From the NCBI GenBank assembly GCA_958426095.1, contig CATZYB010000087.1:1-10543 (forward strand): a stretch of DNA of 10,543 bases, written 5' to 3'. The first letter of the stretch is position 1, and each line of letters starts with the position of its first letter. Made by a program: the position numbers and the translations under genes. Below the pieces are notes generated by a model. That model was not told the origin of the DNA. It saw only the letters and a list, made by a program, of their open reading frames with translations, and made no database searches. This document shows positions 1-7,552 of this stretch, piece by piece. This DNA is from an uncultured Lachnospiraceae bacterium. Lineage in GTDB: Bacteria; Bacillota; Clostridia; Lachnospirales; Lachnospiraceae.

Positions 1-676
1 GCTTTGCATTCTCAGATTTTAATTCAAATTCTTTCTCAATAGATAATTGTTCTTTCTTGCATATCCCCACTTTCACACCATAATAAGTTAATTTCATCTT
101 GGATAAATCAGCAAGATTGTAATTATTTTTGAATGCTTTTATATTAAATCTCAAAACGCATGTAGGTGTTTTTTCACTCGCCAATAACATTGCATAATAT
201 CCACGTTCTCCCAATAAAGCCTCATTTAACTTTTCCATATCAATAGGTAACTGCTCTTTGGGGACTATTGTCAAATAAGAGCTATACATCTTATACATGG
301 AAACAGAATTTTCTGGGGCATACACACCGTCATTTTCAAATTTTCTTACATTATCATCTTTAAATGCTTCGGATATGTAATCTGTCAATAAAGTATTTTT
401 TAAAGTTGTATCTAGCATTTTAGAAATCTCACCAGAAATATTACTACTCACACCACCAGAGAACGATGCTTTAATAAAATTTAGAATATTAAATCCACTT
501 TCTGCCTGTGCCTCTATTTCTGTAAGAATTTTTGCTGCTCTTTCTTTATTCTCTTCTTTACTCCAATCCAACCGACCTCCATTAACGATGTCAATATAGT
601 CTTGCGCTGTAGGCTCATCAAAATATATGACCTTTATAAATATTGGCAAAGAGTCACTTTTGGTTTTCTTTTTCAT
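1..676 (-). CDS. DUF6414-like protein of unknown function (partial, C-terminus beyond window)
   Basis: An uninterrupted reading frame of 225 codons runs from ATG at 674-676 off the left edge of the window. I read it directly from the reverse complement. A GAAAGG ribosome binding site lies about 8 bases before the ATG. The N-terminus is charged (MKKKTKSDSL) and is followed by IKVIYFDEPTAQDYIDIVNGG, which resembles the opening of DUF6414 family proteins. A Gly/Ser-rich stretch (ASFSGGVSSNISGE) comes near residue 70. I see no signal peptide, no membrane segment and no catalytic motif. The family has no established function that I know of. The gene is AT-rich compared with the transporter genes to its right and lies next to a mobile-element protein, so it probably belongs to an accessory patch. 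A TATAAT-like hexamer sits at 765-770 without a convincing -35 partner. The family assignment is from memory of its N-terminal motif and is moderately sure; the reading frame itself is clear. Confidence 0.65.
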   Translation of the reverse strand, partial: MKKKTKSDSLPIFIKVIYFDEPTAQDYIDIVNGGRLDWSKEENKERAAKILTEIEAQAESGFNILNFIKASFSGGVSSNISGEISKMLDTTLKNTLLTDYISEAFKDDNVRKFENDGVYAPENSVSMYKMYSSYLTIVPKEQLPIDMEKLNEALLGERGYYAMLLASEKTPTCVLRFNIKAFKNNYNLADLSKMKLTYYGVKVGICKKEQLSIEKEFELKSENAK

Positions 677-799
677 ATGTTTTTCCTTTCATAACAAATT
701 TATTGAGACTATGCAAAATGATTTTTCTTGAATTCGATATAAAAACCATAAATTTTACAAATCAATTATACGACAAACGCATTAAGATTTCTACTCTCA

Positions 800-835
800 T
801 AAGATTAAAGGCGGCATCAGCTTCACGCCGATGCC
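800..835 (-). terminator. Probable terminator after tnpV
   Basis: Bases 813-821 and 827-835 form a 9-bp stem with one G-U pair around the 5-base loop TTCAC. Read on the minus strand the hairpin begins 8 bases after the tnpV stop codon and is followed by GCCTTTAATCTT. The T-tract is weak, so termination may be partial. Confidence 0.5.
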
Positions 836-843
836 ATCCCTAA

Positions 844-1215
844 TTAGCTATAAATCATTTCTTTTAAAACGATTTCTTCCGCCTGTCGCCTAACGCAATT
901 CATGATTCTTATCCATTTTATAGGATTATTCTCTTTTAATTGCTCGGTAATGCCTTGGGCTTGTTTTATCTGCTCTACAATCCGAAAGACACGCTCTTGT
1001 GCTTGACTGTCAATTTCAACAAGGTACTCATTAAGTTTTCCGCTTGTAAGTAGGTTTATGTAAGTTATTCTAAGGTAATGTTGTAGAAAATATAAATGTA
1101 GCTGTCCATAAATACCGATTTCAAAATTTCCTGTGTCTGGTGTTTCAAGATTTGGAACTGCATAATCGCTTTCTTTTCGGTATGTACCGCCGAATTGCTC
1201 AAATAATGATTTCAT
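844..1215 (-). CDS. tnpV: TnpV family mobile-element protein
   Basis: This 123-residue protein resembles TnpV proteins carried by Tn4451/Tn1549-like elements of Clostridia. Recognisable blocks are the opening KSLFEQFGGTY, GIYGQLHLYFLQHY near residues 35-48, LLTSGKLNEYLVEIDSQAQER in the middle (helical, charged), and the ending RRQAEEIVLKEMIYS. The start is ATG at 1213-1215 because GGAGG lies 8 bases before it; an in-frame TTG five codons upstream lies inside that ribosome binding site and is rejected. No molecular role is established for TnpV. In the original elements it accompanies a large serine recombinase and replication or mobilisation genes, none of which is visible here, so this copy is an orphan or an element remnant. 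It lies downstream of the transporter cluster terminator and shows no clear promoter of its own. There is no transmembrane segment. Confidence 0.85.
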   Translation of the reverse strand: MKSLFEQFGGTYRKESDYAVPNLETPDTGNFEIGIYGQLHLYFLQHYLRITYINLLTSGKLNEYLVEIDSQAQERVFRIVEQIKQAQGITEQLKENNPIKWIRIMNCVRRQAEEIVLKEMIYS

Positions 1216-1280
1216 TGTAGTTTCCTCCAATTATATTTAGTTATTCCTACAAATTCATCATATCCAACCGTCATTACAAA

Positions 1281-1330
1281 TTTTCTAAAACGCCGGAAGG
1301 GACACTTCCTTATGTAAAGTGTCCCTTCGG
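1281..1330 (-). terminator. Strong terminator of the transporter cluster
   Basis: A perfect 11-bp inverted repeat (1297-1307 with 1317-1327, 9-base loop) is extended by CCGG/CGG with one bulged base. On the minus strand it begins 29 bases after the stop of the last transporter gene and is followed by CGTTTTAG. It closes the long minus-strand transcript and separates it from tnpV. Confidence 0.85.
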
Positions 1331-1359
1331 ATATCCCTTATTTTTTCTGCTTTCTCAGT

Positions 1360-2088
1360 TTATAATACACATTTTATCAAATCAGACACAAAGCTGTCGG
1401 CCGGAGCCTGGCATATATTTTCCGGCGTATCAAGCTGAACAGCCTTTCCACTCTCCATCACCATGACCCTATCGCCTAATTTCATTGCTTCCCGAATATC
1501 ATGGGTAATAAATATGATCGTCAATTTCAGTTCCTTTTGAAGTCTTAAAATCTCATCCTGCATAGTTTGACGGGTAATCTCATCCAATGCCCCAAAGGGT
1601 TCATCCATGAGAAGAATTTTCGGCTCCGCCGCCAGGGCCCGGGCAATTCCTACCCGCTGCTGCTGGCCGCCGGACAATTCTGACGGATAACGCTTCAGCT
1701 TATCCTCTTCCAATCCGACCAGCTTCAAAAGCTTCAGGGCCAGCTCATGATTCTCTTTTTTATTCTTCTTTCCACTGATCACAGGAACATAGGTAATATT
1801 TTTTTCCACCGTCATATGGGGAAATAACCCTCTGTTTTGAATGACATAACCAATCCGGCGTCTGAGGGCAATAATATCTGTTTCGACAATATTATTGCCT
1901 TCAATACATATCTTTCCATCATCCGGTGTCAAAAGCCCGTTGATCAGCTTTAACATCGTCGTCTTGCCGCAGCCGGACCGGCCGATCACTGTAAGAAATT
2001 CCCCTTCCCGTATGGAAAGATTAAAGTCCTCCAGCACTTTTTGACCATCAAAACTTTTCGTCACATGTTCCAGTGTAATAATATTCAT
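1360..2088 (-). CDS. OpuB/OpuC-type quaternary amine ABC transporter, ATP-binding protein
   Basis: This 242-residue cytoplasmic ATPase powers import by the permease and binding protein encoded just upstream. Visible motifs are Walker A GRSGCGKTT (residues 36-44), the Q-loop glutamine near 84, the signature LSGGQQQR from 138, Walker B ILLMDEP (158-164) and the switch histidine near 196. The stretch RRRIGYVIQNRGLFPHMTV is typical of glycine betaine/carnitine/choline ATPases. The protein ends right after the nucleotide-binding domain: the tandem CBS domains of OpuA/OpuC ATPases of about 380-400 residues, which sense ionic strength or cyclic di-AMP, are absent. The start is ATG at 2086-2088 with GGGGAG about 7 bases upstream; an in-frame TTG five codons earlier lies in the ribosome binding site. 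Fifteen bases separate it from the binding-protein stop. It is the last gene before the terminator. The exact substrate (glycine betaine, choline, carnitine or a related amine) cannot be read from an ATPase. Confidence 0.92.
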   Translation of the reverse strand: MNIITLEHVTKSFDGQKVLEDFNLSIREGEFLTVIGRSGCGKTTMLKLINGLLTPDDGKICIEGNNIVETDIIALRRRIGYVIQNRGLFPHMTVEKNITYVPVISGKKNKKENHELALKLLKLVGLEEDKLKRYPSELSGGQQQRVGIARALAAEPKILLMDEPFGALDEITRQTMQDEILRLQKELKLTIIFITHDIREAMKLGDRVMVMESGKAVQLDTPENICQAPADSFVSDLIKCVL

Positions 2089-2103
2089 CAAATTTCTCCC
2101 CAA

Positions 2104-3045
2104 TTATTCTGCAATAATTCCCTTTGAAATCAAAAATTCTTTTGCAACGTCGGCTTCGTCTTTTCCTTCAACTTCCACCTGATAATTGAGTCCGGCCATC
2201 TCTTTATCTGTCAGAATGCCGTCCATTTTCATAAGTGCGTCTTCCAGACCCGGATATTTTTCCAGAGCATCCTCTCTGACAACTGTGGAACAGTAGTAAT
2301 TCACCTGTAAATTCTTATCATCTTCCAGTACGACCACATCATCCCGGCTAAGCTGTGCATCCGTAGTAAAGCCATTCGTCACATCAATATCACCCTTTGC
2401 CATCGCCTCGTACTTTAAGCCAATATCAATATCCTTAACATCCTTAAATTCCAAACCATAGGTTTCACATACCAGCTTAAATCCATCTTCCCGTTCAATA
2501 TAATCCGGATTTCCTCCGAATACAAGCTGATCGGCAGCATTCGCCAGATCCGATGTAGTTTTTAACTGATATTCATCCGCAGCATCTTTGCGGACAGCAA
2601 TGGCATAGGTATTATTAAATCCATACAGGCCAACCCATGTCATATCAAAATTTTCCTCATACTCCTCTTTCAGTTTTTCAAACATTTCCTCATCGCTGAT
2701 ATCTGATGCTTCATGCTTCAAAACCATAACCCAGCCGCTGGACGTATATTCCGGATAGAGGTCAAATTCACCCTTCTCCATCGCCGGATGTATATTACTT
2801 GTACCGCCGCCGATACCTTTTGTGATTTCCGCGCTGTAATCTGTACTGTCTTCAATGACAAGCTTTAACATTTCTCCCAGAACATACTGTTCTGTCATCG
2901 GTTTGGTTGCAATCTTGATGGTTTCTCCCGACGCCGCCGCACTTTCAGAATCCTTTGTCGTTTCCGCCTTATTTCCGCATCCTGTCATAACCGCCGTTAT
3001 CATCATCAACGCCGCCAATCCGGCTGCTGTTTTTCGCAATTTCAT
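2104..3045 (-). CDS. OpuC/OsmF-type quaternary amine-binding lipoprotein
   Basis: This 313-residue extracytoplasmic substrate-binding lipoprotein captures a quaternary amine for the neighbouring permease. The N-terminus has KLRK, a hydrophobic segment and a lipobox ending MTGC, so Cys23 would be lipidated. A Ser/Ala/Glu linker follows, then the mature fold starting IKIATKPMTEQYVLGEML. GIGGGTSNIHPAMEKGEFDLYPEYTSSGW (residues about 77-105, shown here only as its parts GIGGGTSN and YPEYTSSGW) is the ligand-site region characteristic of the OpuAC/OpuBC/OpuCC family, with the aromatic residues that cage trimethylammonium groups. Start ATG at 3043-3045 has AAGGAA about 9 bases upstream. Only one base separates it from the permease stop, so the two genes are co-translated. 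Length is near the family norm of about 300. Glycine betaine, choline, carnitine and similar compounds are all possible ligands. Confidence 0.9.
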   Translation of the reverse strand: MKLRKTAAGLAALMMITAVMTGCGNKAETTKDSESAAASGETIKIATKPMTEQYVLGEMLKLVIEDSTDYSAEITKGIGGGTSNIHPAMEKGEFDLYPEYTSSGWVMVLKHEASDISDEEMFEKLKEEYEENFDMTWVGLYGFNNTYAIAVRKDAADEYQLKTTSDLANAADQLVFGGNPDYIEREDGFKLVCETYGLEFKDVKDIDIGLKYEAMAKGDIDVTNGFTTDAQLSRDDVVVLEDDKNLQVNYYCSTVVREDALEKYPGLEDALMKMDGILTDKEMAGLNYQVEVEGKDEADVAKEFLISKGIIAE

Positions 3046-3046
3046 A

Positions 3047-3691
3047 TTAAATTCTTCCTTTCCTTTTAATCTTTTTTTCTAACAATCCAATCAGTAAATC
3101 ACTGGCCAATGCCAATAATGCAATTAAAAAACTTCCTCCGAAGGTCAATGCCGTATTATAAATCGTAATACCTCTGTAAATTGCCACGCCAAGACCGCCT
3201 GCCCCGATAAATGAAGCAATGGCCGCAACAGAAATAGTCATGACGACCATATTTCGAATACCGGCAATGATAACTCCCAGGGCCAGCGGCAATTTGATTT
3301 TCACCATGATTTGAAAATCTGTACTCCCCATTCCCCGGGCTGCTGTAATAATATCTTCATCCACCCCCTTAATCCCCGCATAAGTATTTCGTACCATCGG
3401 CATAATACCGTAAATGGTCAGGGCCACCACCGCCGTCTTATTTCCAATCCCAATGAAGGGAATCAGCATTCCCAGCAGAGAGATTGACGGGATCGTATAA
3501 AATACATTGGCAATACCCAAAATTATCGGTGAAATCCGGTCATGCTCGGCAATCCACATTCCGATCAGAAGTCCAATGATCCCCGCAAAAAGAATCGCAA
3601 TGGCCGACAGGGAGATATGCTGTAAAATCAGCTCTGCAAACCACTCTTTTCGCTCGATGTATACTTGAATAACTTCCTCCAACAGTTCCAA
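3047..3691 (-). CDS. OpuB/OpuC-type quaternary amine ABC transporter, permease
   Basis: This integral membrane permease of about 214 residues forms the channel of the importer. It has about six hydrophobic segments and the cytoplasmic EAA loop AARGMGSTDFQIMVKIKLPLA near residues 117-137, which contacts the ATPase. FIGAGGLGVAIYRGI is typical of the OpuCB/OpuCD/YehY permeases. I chose TTG at 3689-3691 as start because a perfect AGGAGG lies 7 bases before it. The longer frame opening with ATG at 3719-3721 would add 10 residues but has no ribosome binding site, and that ATG lies inside a palindrome. Only one permease gene is present, whereas the classical OpuB and OpuC systems have two, so the channel would be a homodimer. 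The gene opens the Opu sub-operon, downstream of potD and two inverted repeats. Confidence 0.88.
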   Translation of the reverse strand: MELLEEVIQVYIERKEWFAELILQHISLSAIAILFAGIIGLLIGMWIAEHDRISPIILGIANVFYTIPSISLLGMLIPFIGIGNKTAVVALTIYGIMPMVRNTYAGIKGVDEDIITAARGMGSTDFQIMVKIKLPLALGVIIAGIRNMVVMTISVAAIASFIGAGGLGVAIYRGITIYNTALTFGGSFLIALLALASDLLIGLLEKKIKRKGRI

Positions 3692-3706
3692 ACTTTTTCC
3701 TCCTAT

Positions 3707-3727
3707 TTGTGAATTTTCCATTCACAA
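3707..3727 (-). promoter_or_regulatory. Palindrome in the leader of the Opu genes
   Basis: TTGTGAAT (3707-3714) and ATTCACAA (3720-3727) are perfect 8-bp arms around 5 bases. The element ends 2 bases before the AGGAGG (3699-3704) of the permease gene on the minus strand. It could be a protein operator or an RNA hairpin affecting translation. The arm spacing (19 bp between outer TGTGA/TCACA ends) does not match the 16-bp CRP/FNR consensus. Function is inference. Confidence 0.55.
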
Positions 3728-3732
3728 TAAAT

Positions 3733-3769
3733 AACGGCTGCACAGAACAACCATATCCATACAGCCGTT
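3733..3769 (-). terminator. Hairpin between potD and the Opu genes; terminator or attenuator
   Basis: AACGGCTG (3733-3740) pairs with CAGCCGTT (3762-3769) around a 21-base loop. On the minus strand it starts 9 bases after the potD stop. The following bases (ATTTATTG) are only mildly T-rich, so leaky termination is likely; on the plus strand it is followed by TTTCT. It leaves only about 40 bases before the permease start and no good promoter there, which favours regulated or partial read-through into the Opu genes. Confidence 0.55.
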
Positions 3770-3778
3770 TTTCTATAT

Positions 3779-4846
3779 TCAGTATGCTTTCAATTCTTTC
3801 CACAATTGATTATAAAAATTCTCAGCTTCTGAACCAAGATATTTATATACCTCGCACTTTTCCAGTATATCATCTTCCGGAAAAATTGTATAGTCCTCTT
3901 TTGTCTCCTCATCCAGTCCGTCATAGACAGCCTTATTCGGAGTACCATAATACACATAATCAAAGTTTATCCGGGCAATATCTTCCCTGTTCATAAAATC
4001 GATAAATTTCTGGGCATTTTCCTGATGCTCACAGGAATCAGGGATCATCCAACAGTCAAACCATATATTTGAACCTTCCTCCGGCACCACATAGTCCAGA
4101 TTTTCATTAGCTTCCATGGCCGCCGTTGCATCGCCGGAATAAATTACAGCTAAAGCCGCATCGCCGGCAATCATGGCGTCTCTGGATTCATCCACCATAT
4201 AGGCCATCACCAATCTTTTCTGGTCCATGAGCATAGCCTGGGCTTCCCGAAGTTCCTCTTCATCCGTCGTATTTAACGATTTACCCTTCCATTTTAAAGG
4301 AACCTCAAAAGCATCCCGCATACTGTTTTCCATGATGATCTGATTCTCATATTTCTCATTCCAGAGAATATCCCAACTTTCGACTTCCTCGTCTACCAGC
4401 TCCGTATTATATAGAATTCCCACCGTTCCCCAGAAATAAGGAACTGCATATTCATTCTCCGCATCAAAGGCCTGACAAAACTTCAGGTAAGTCGGATCCA
4501 GATTATCATAATATTCCATAGAATCCGTATCTATTTTTTTTGCTTCCCCATTGCGGATCATTTTTTCCACCATATAATCCGAGGTGCAGATCAGATCATA
4601 AGGAATATTTCCGGACTGATACTTTGTATACATATCCTCCGGCGTCACATACTGCTCATACTCCACACGGATCCCTGTTTCCTTTTCAAACATCTCGATG
4701 GTGGTAAAATCAATATAATCGCCATAGTTAAACACAACCAGTGTATTTCCCGAATCCGAAGCCGCCGCCGGATCCGAACCAGCACAGCCACATAAAAGCA
4801 TGGCGCTGCCTGCTAACAAGCTCATGTATATTTTAAATCTTTTCAC
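3779..4846 (-). CDS. potD: Spermidine/putrescine-binding lipoprotein PotD
   Basis: This 355-residue extracytoplasmic lipoprotein binds polyamine for the PotABC importer. It has a KRFK start, a hydrophobic segment and lipobox LCGC with Cys21 as lipidation site. The mature part begins LVVFNYGDYID; compared with E. coli PotD (recalled alignment), the ligand-site Trp34 position is Tyr41, and Tyr37 is kept as Tyr44. SDYMVEKM (from 89) matches the STYYV site region. NIWFDCWMIP keeps the Trp and acidic Asp that clamp amino groups (Trp262, Asp264). The D168/E171 region is less conserved (NSMRDAF). A polyamine ligand is therefore likely, but spermidine versus putrescine preference is open. The start is GTG at 4844-4846 with GGGAG 6 bases upstream; a frame extended into potC would add a very basic 20-residue leader before the signal peptide and is rejected. 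The gap to the potC stop is 13 bases. Confidence 0.92.
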   Translation of the reverse strand: MKRFKIYMSLLAGSAMLLCGCAGSDPAAASDSGNTLVVFNYGDYIDFTTIEMFEKETGIRVEYEQYVTPEDMYTKYQSGNIPYDLICTSDYMVEKMIRNGEAKKIDTDSMEYYDNLDPTYLKFCQAFDAENEYAVPYFWGTVGILYNTELVDEEVESWDILWNEKYENQIIMENSMRDAFEVPLKWKGKSLNTTDEEELREAQAMLMDQKRLVMAYMVDESRDAMIAGDAALAVIYSGDATAAMEANENLDYVVPEEGSNIWFDCWMIPDSCEHQENAQKFIDFMNREDIARINFDYVYYGTPNKAVYDGLDEETKEDYTIFPEDDILEKCEVYKYLGSEAENFYNQLWKELKAY

Positions 4847-4859
4847 TGCCTTCTCCCTT

Positions 4860-5642
4860 CTATCCTGCGGTCTCCTGAACCTGTCTCGCCGAAATTCGAT
4901 TGGCAAGCCAGAGTATGATCAAAATCAACAGGAAAAAGAGTGTTGAGAGCGCGTACATTTTCGGATCAATACCACGGCGTACCTGCTGATAGATCATCGT
5001 GGATATAGTATTCATTCCGGCGCCCTTTGTAAAATAAGTAATCACAAAATCGTCCAGTGAAATGGTAAACGCCAGCAGAAATCCAGAAAAAATTCCCGGC
5101 AGAATATCCGGCAGAACCACTTTAAAGAAAGCGTATATCGGCGACGCTCCCAAATCAAGGGCCGCCTCGTAGGTACTTAAATTTGTCTGCTGCAGCTTCG
5201 GCATAACATTTAATATGACATAAGGCACCCCCAGGGTAATATGGGCCGCCAGCATCGAAAAATACCCCAGATTCCAGAAACGTCCGAAAAGGAGCATAAT
5301 GGCAATACCAGTCACCACGTCCGCATTCAGCATAGGGATATTCGTCACTGTCAGAATGGCCTGCTGCTTTTTCTGACCCATGACCGTAATTCCAATACTC
5401 GCCATCGTTCCAAGCACTACAGCGATGACGGCCGCCATCGTCGTCAGCATCAGCGATGTCCGAACCGCTTCTATGACGGCTTCGTCCTGAAATAATTCCG
5501 CATACCACTGAAGGGTAAATCCGCCCCAGACCCGACGGGATTTTGAAGCGTTAAAAGAACAGACGACAAGGATAGCGATCGGCGCATACAGCAGAAAGAA
5601 TATCAGTCCCACATAGCATTTTTCAATCCATTGTTTTACCAT
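4860..5642 (-). CDS. potC: Spermidine/putrescine ABC transporter permease PotC
   Basis: This 260-residue inner-membrane permease is one half of the PotB-PotC channel. It has about six hydrophobic segments, starting with VGLIFFLLYAPIAILVVCSFNAS, a signature of PotC proteins. The EAA loop AALDLGASPIYAFFKVVLP (about 160-178) docks on PotA and is followed by FTISLDDFVITYF, strongly conserved in PotC. Start ATG at 5640-5642 has GGGAGGGG about 8 bases upstream. It overlaps the end of potB by 7 bases, so translation is coupled. The length matches the family (about 260). Confidence 0.94.
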   Translation of the reverse strand: MVKQWIEKCYVGLIFFLLYAPIAILVVCSFNASKSRRVWGGFTLQWYAELFQDEAVIEAVRTSLMLTTMAAVIAVVLGTMASIGITVMGQKKQQAILTVTNIPMLNADVVTGIAIMLLFGRFWNLGYFSMLAAHITLGVPYVILNVMPKLQQTNLSTYEAALDLGASPIYAFFKVVLPDILPGIFSGFLLAFTISLDDFVITYFTKGAGMNTISTMIYQQVRRGIDPKMYALSTLFFLLILIILWLANRISARQVQETAG

Positions 5643-6475
5643 ATCATCTGCCCCTCCCCCCTGGCATCATTTTTATTCATTACCGCCATGCTGATAAATA
5701 TAAATACCATCAGCACGATCGACAGACCCGAACCCAGGTTCCAATTGTTAGTCAATGAAAACTCCTGCTCGATGACATTGCCGATAAGCAATATCTTTGA
5801 ACCTCCCAGTATATCCGCAATGGCAAACTCAGATATACTCGGAACGAACACCATAATGATTCCGCTGATCACGCCGGGCATGGACAATGGCAGAATAATC
5901 TTTCGGAAAATCAATCGATTTCCGGCGCCAAGGTCCGCTGCCGCATGGATCAGATCCTTGTCAATCTTGCACATGGCATTATAAATCGGCAAAATCATAA
6001 ACGGCAGATAATCATAGGTCATTCCTATAAGAATCGCTGTCCGGGTGTAAAGCAGATGCTGGGATGGAAGTCCAAAAAAGTTAAGAATTCCATTCAAAAT
6101 ACCCGTATTGGCAAGAATCATCTGTAATGCCAAAACCCGCAGTAAAAAATTGATCCACATCGGAAGGATAAACAACATAATTATAATGCCTTTCTTTCCT
6201 CCCTGGTTTTTACTCAGTATATAGGCTAATGGATAAGCGATGATCAGACTTATACATGTACTGCCAAAGGCGATCAACAATGACTGACCCAACGCTTTAT
6301 AATGAATCGGATCCCCGATAGCCAGAAGATTTTCAAGGGTAAATCCGCCGTCTGAAGATGTCAGACCATAATAGATAATCATTAATAAGGGCAATATAAT
6401 AAATCCAACCGCCCATAACAGGTAAGGACCTGTCAAAAGTTTCCGCTTATTCATCCAATGCCACAGCTTTCTCAT
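5636..6475 (-). CDS. potB: Spermidine/putrescine ABC transporter permease PotB
   Basis: This 279-residue membrane permease partners PotC. It opens LTGPYLLWAVGFIILPLLMIIYYGL (typical of Gram-positive PotB), has further membrane segments, and carries the EAA loop AAADLGAGNRLIFRKIILPL near residues 179-198. VFVPSISEFAIADILGG is a PotB-type motif. Start: ATG at 6473-6475 gives a 29-base overlap with potA but has no evident ribosome binding site. The in-frame ATG at 6452-6454 (seven codons later) would give the usual PotB N-terminus MNKRKLLTGPYLL and an 8-base overlap, also without a good site. Either way it depends on translation of potA. Homologue alignment would settle the start. Confidence 0.92.
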   Translation of the reverse strand: MRKLWHWMNKRKLLTGPYLLWAVGFIILPLLMIIYYGLTSSDGGFTLENLLAIGDPIHYKALGQSLLIAFGSTCISLIIAYPLAYILSKNQGGKKGIIIMLFILPMWINFLLRVLALQMILANTGILNGILNFFGLPSQHLLYTRTAILIGMTYDYLPFMILPIYNAMCKIDKDLIHAAADLGAGNRLIFRKIILPLSMPGVISGIIMVFVPSISEFAIADILGGSKILLIGNVIEQEFSLTNNWNLGSGLSIVLMVFIFISMAVMNKNDARGEGQMIW

Positions 6476-7523
6476 CTTCGGATTCCGGTTTATTCATAAT
6501 CTGAATATTAAACGGGTCTACCCGAAGGCTCACCGGAGTGCCCACTGCATGAGCCACCGTACTCTGCACCAGCCACTCGAAACCATTTGCCATAACTTCC
6601 ATCTCGTAGTGAACGCCCTTAAAGATCAAATGACTCACTACGCCATCCATGGAACCCTCACCCGGATTTCCAAGAATAATATCCTCTGGCCGGATGACCA
6701 CATCCACCGGTTTATAATTTCCAAAACCTTTATCCACGCAGGCAAACTTCACCCCGAGAATTTCAACCAATTCGTCCCGGACCATTAATCCATCGATAAT
6801 ATTACTGTCACCAATAAAGTCAGCCACAAAGGCATTTTCCGGTTCATTATAAATATCCTCCGGCGTTCCCATCTGCTGAATATACCCCTGATTCATAACA
6901 ACCACCGTATCCGACATGGTCAGAGCCTCCTCCTGATCATGGGTTACATAAACAAAGGTAATTCCCAACTCATTTTTTAACCGGATCAGCTCATACTGCA
7001 TGTCCTGACGCAGTTTTAAATCCAGGGCTCCCAAAGGCTCATCCAGAAGAAGCACTTTTGGCTCATTGACAATGGCGCGGGCAATGGCGATCCGCTGCTG
7101 CTGACCGCCGGACAGATAGGAAGGCATACGCTTTTCATATCCCTCGAGATTTACCAGTTTCAAAGCATATTTAATTTTATCTTTAATATAAGTATTTGAC
7201 TTATGACTGATCTTTAACCCAAAGGCAATATTCTCCTCAATATTCATATGAGGAAACAGAGCATATTTCTGGAACACTGTATTCAGATTTCTCTTATTCG
7301 GAGGTATCTGAGTGATATCCTGTCCGTCAAAAATGACGCTGCCCTTATCCGGCGTTACAAAACCGCCCAGAATCCGCAGCGTTGTTGTCTTTCCGCATCC
7401 CGAAGGTCCAAGCAATGTTAAAAATTCATTCTCTTTGATAGACAGGTTCAGATCATCCAGAACACAAGTGTCATCAAAGGATTTGGTAATATTTACCAGG
7501 TCGATCAATGGCTTTTTGCTCAA
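6447..7523 (-). CDS. potA: Spermidine/putrescine ABC transporter ATP-binding protein PotA
   Basis: This 358-residue cytoplasmic ATPase drives the PotBC channel. It has Walker A GPSGCGKTT (39-47), Q-loop Gln85, signature LSGGQQQR (137-144), Walker B VLLLDEP (157-163) and switch His195, followed by a C-terminal TOBE-type regulatory domain from about 240, including VDVVIRPEDI. FQKYALFPHMNI is characteristic of PotA. The start is TTG at 7521-7523: AGGAGG lies 8 bases upstream and no ATG is near. It lies 29 bases after the stop of the XRE-cupin regulator with no promoter between, so the two genes are read together. The gene overlaps potB. Confidence 0.94.
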   Translation of the reverse strand: MSKKPLIDLVNITKSFDDTCVLDDLNLSIKENEFLTLLGPSGCGKTTTLRILGGFVTPDKGSVIFDGQDITQIPPNKRNLNTVFQKYALFPHMNIEENIAFGLKISHKSNTYIKDKIKYALKLVNLEGYEKRMPSYLSGGQQQRIAIARAIVNEPKVLLLDEPLGALDLKLRQDMQYELIRLKNELGITFVYVTHDQEEALTMSDTVVVMNQGYIQQMGTPEDIYNEPENAFVADFIGDSNIIDGLMVRDELVEILGVKFACVDKGFGNYKPVDVVIRPEDIILGNPGEGSMDGVVSHLIFKGVHYEMEVMANGFEWLVQSTVAHAVGTPVSLRVDPFNIQIMNKPESEDEKAVALDE

Positions 7524-7552
7524 CTTTTTTTCCTCCTAAGTACCAAAAAATA

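Noticed and set aside
643..843. Plus-strand open frame of 66 codons over the start of the DUF6414-like gene
   Set aside because: It overlaps a better-supported minus-strand gene and a terminator hairpin, lacks a ribosome binding site, and its protein has no recognisable family features.
3707..3727. CRP/FNR-type binding site
   Set aside because: The arms contain TGTGA and TCACA, but the 9-base gap differs from the 6-base gap of the consensus, so it is reported only as a palindrome.
3540..3803. Minus-strand frame of 87 codons spanning the potD-Opu gap
   Set aside because: It is out of frame with the permease it overlaps, starts inside potD, and its protein has no family features.
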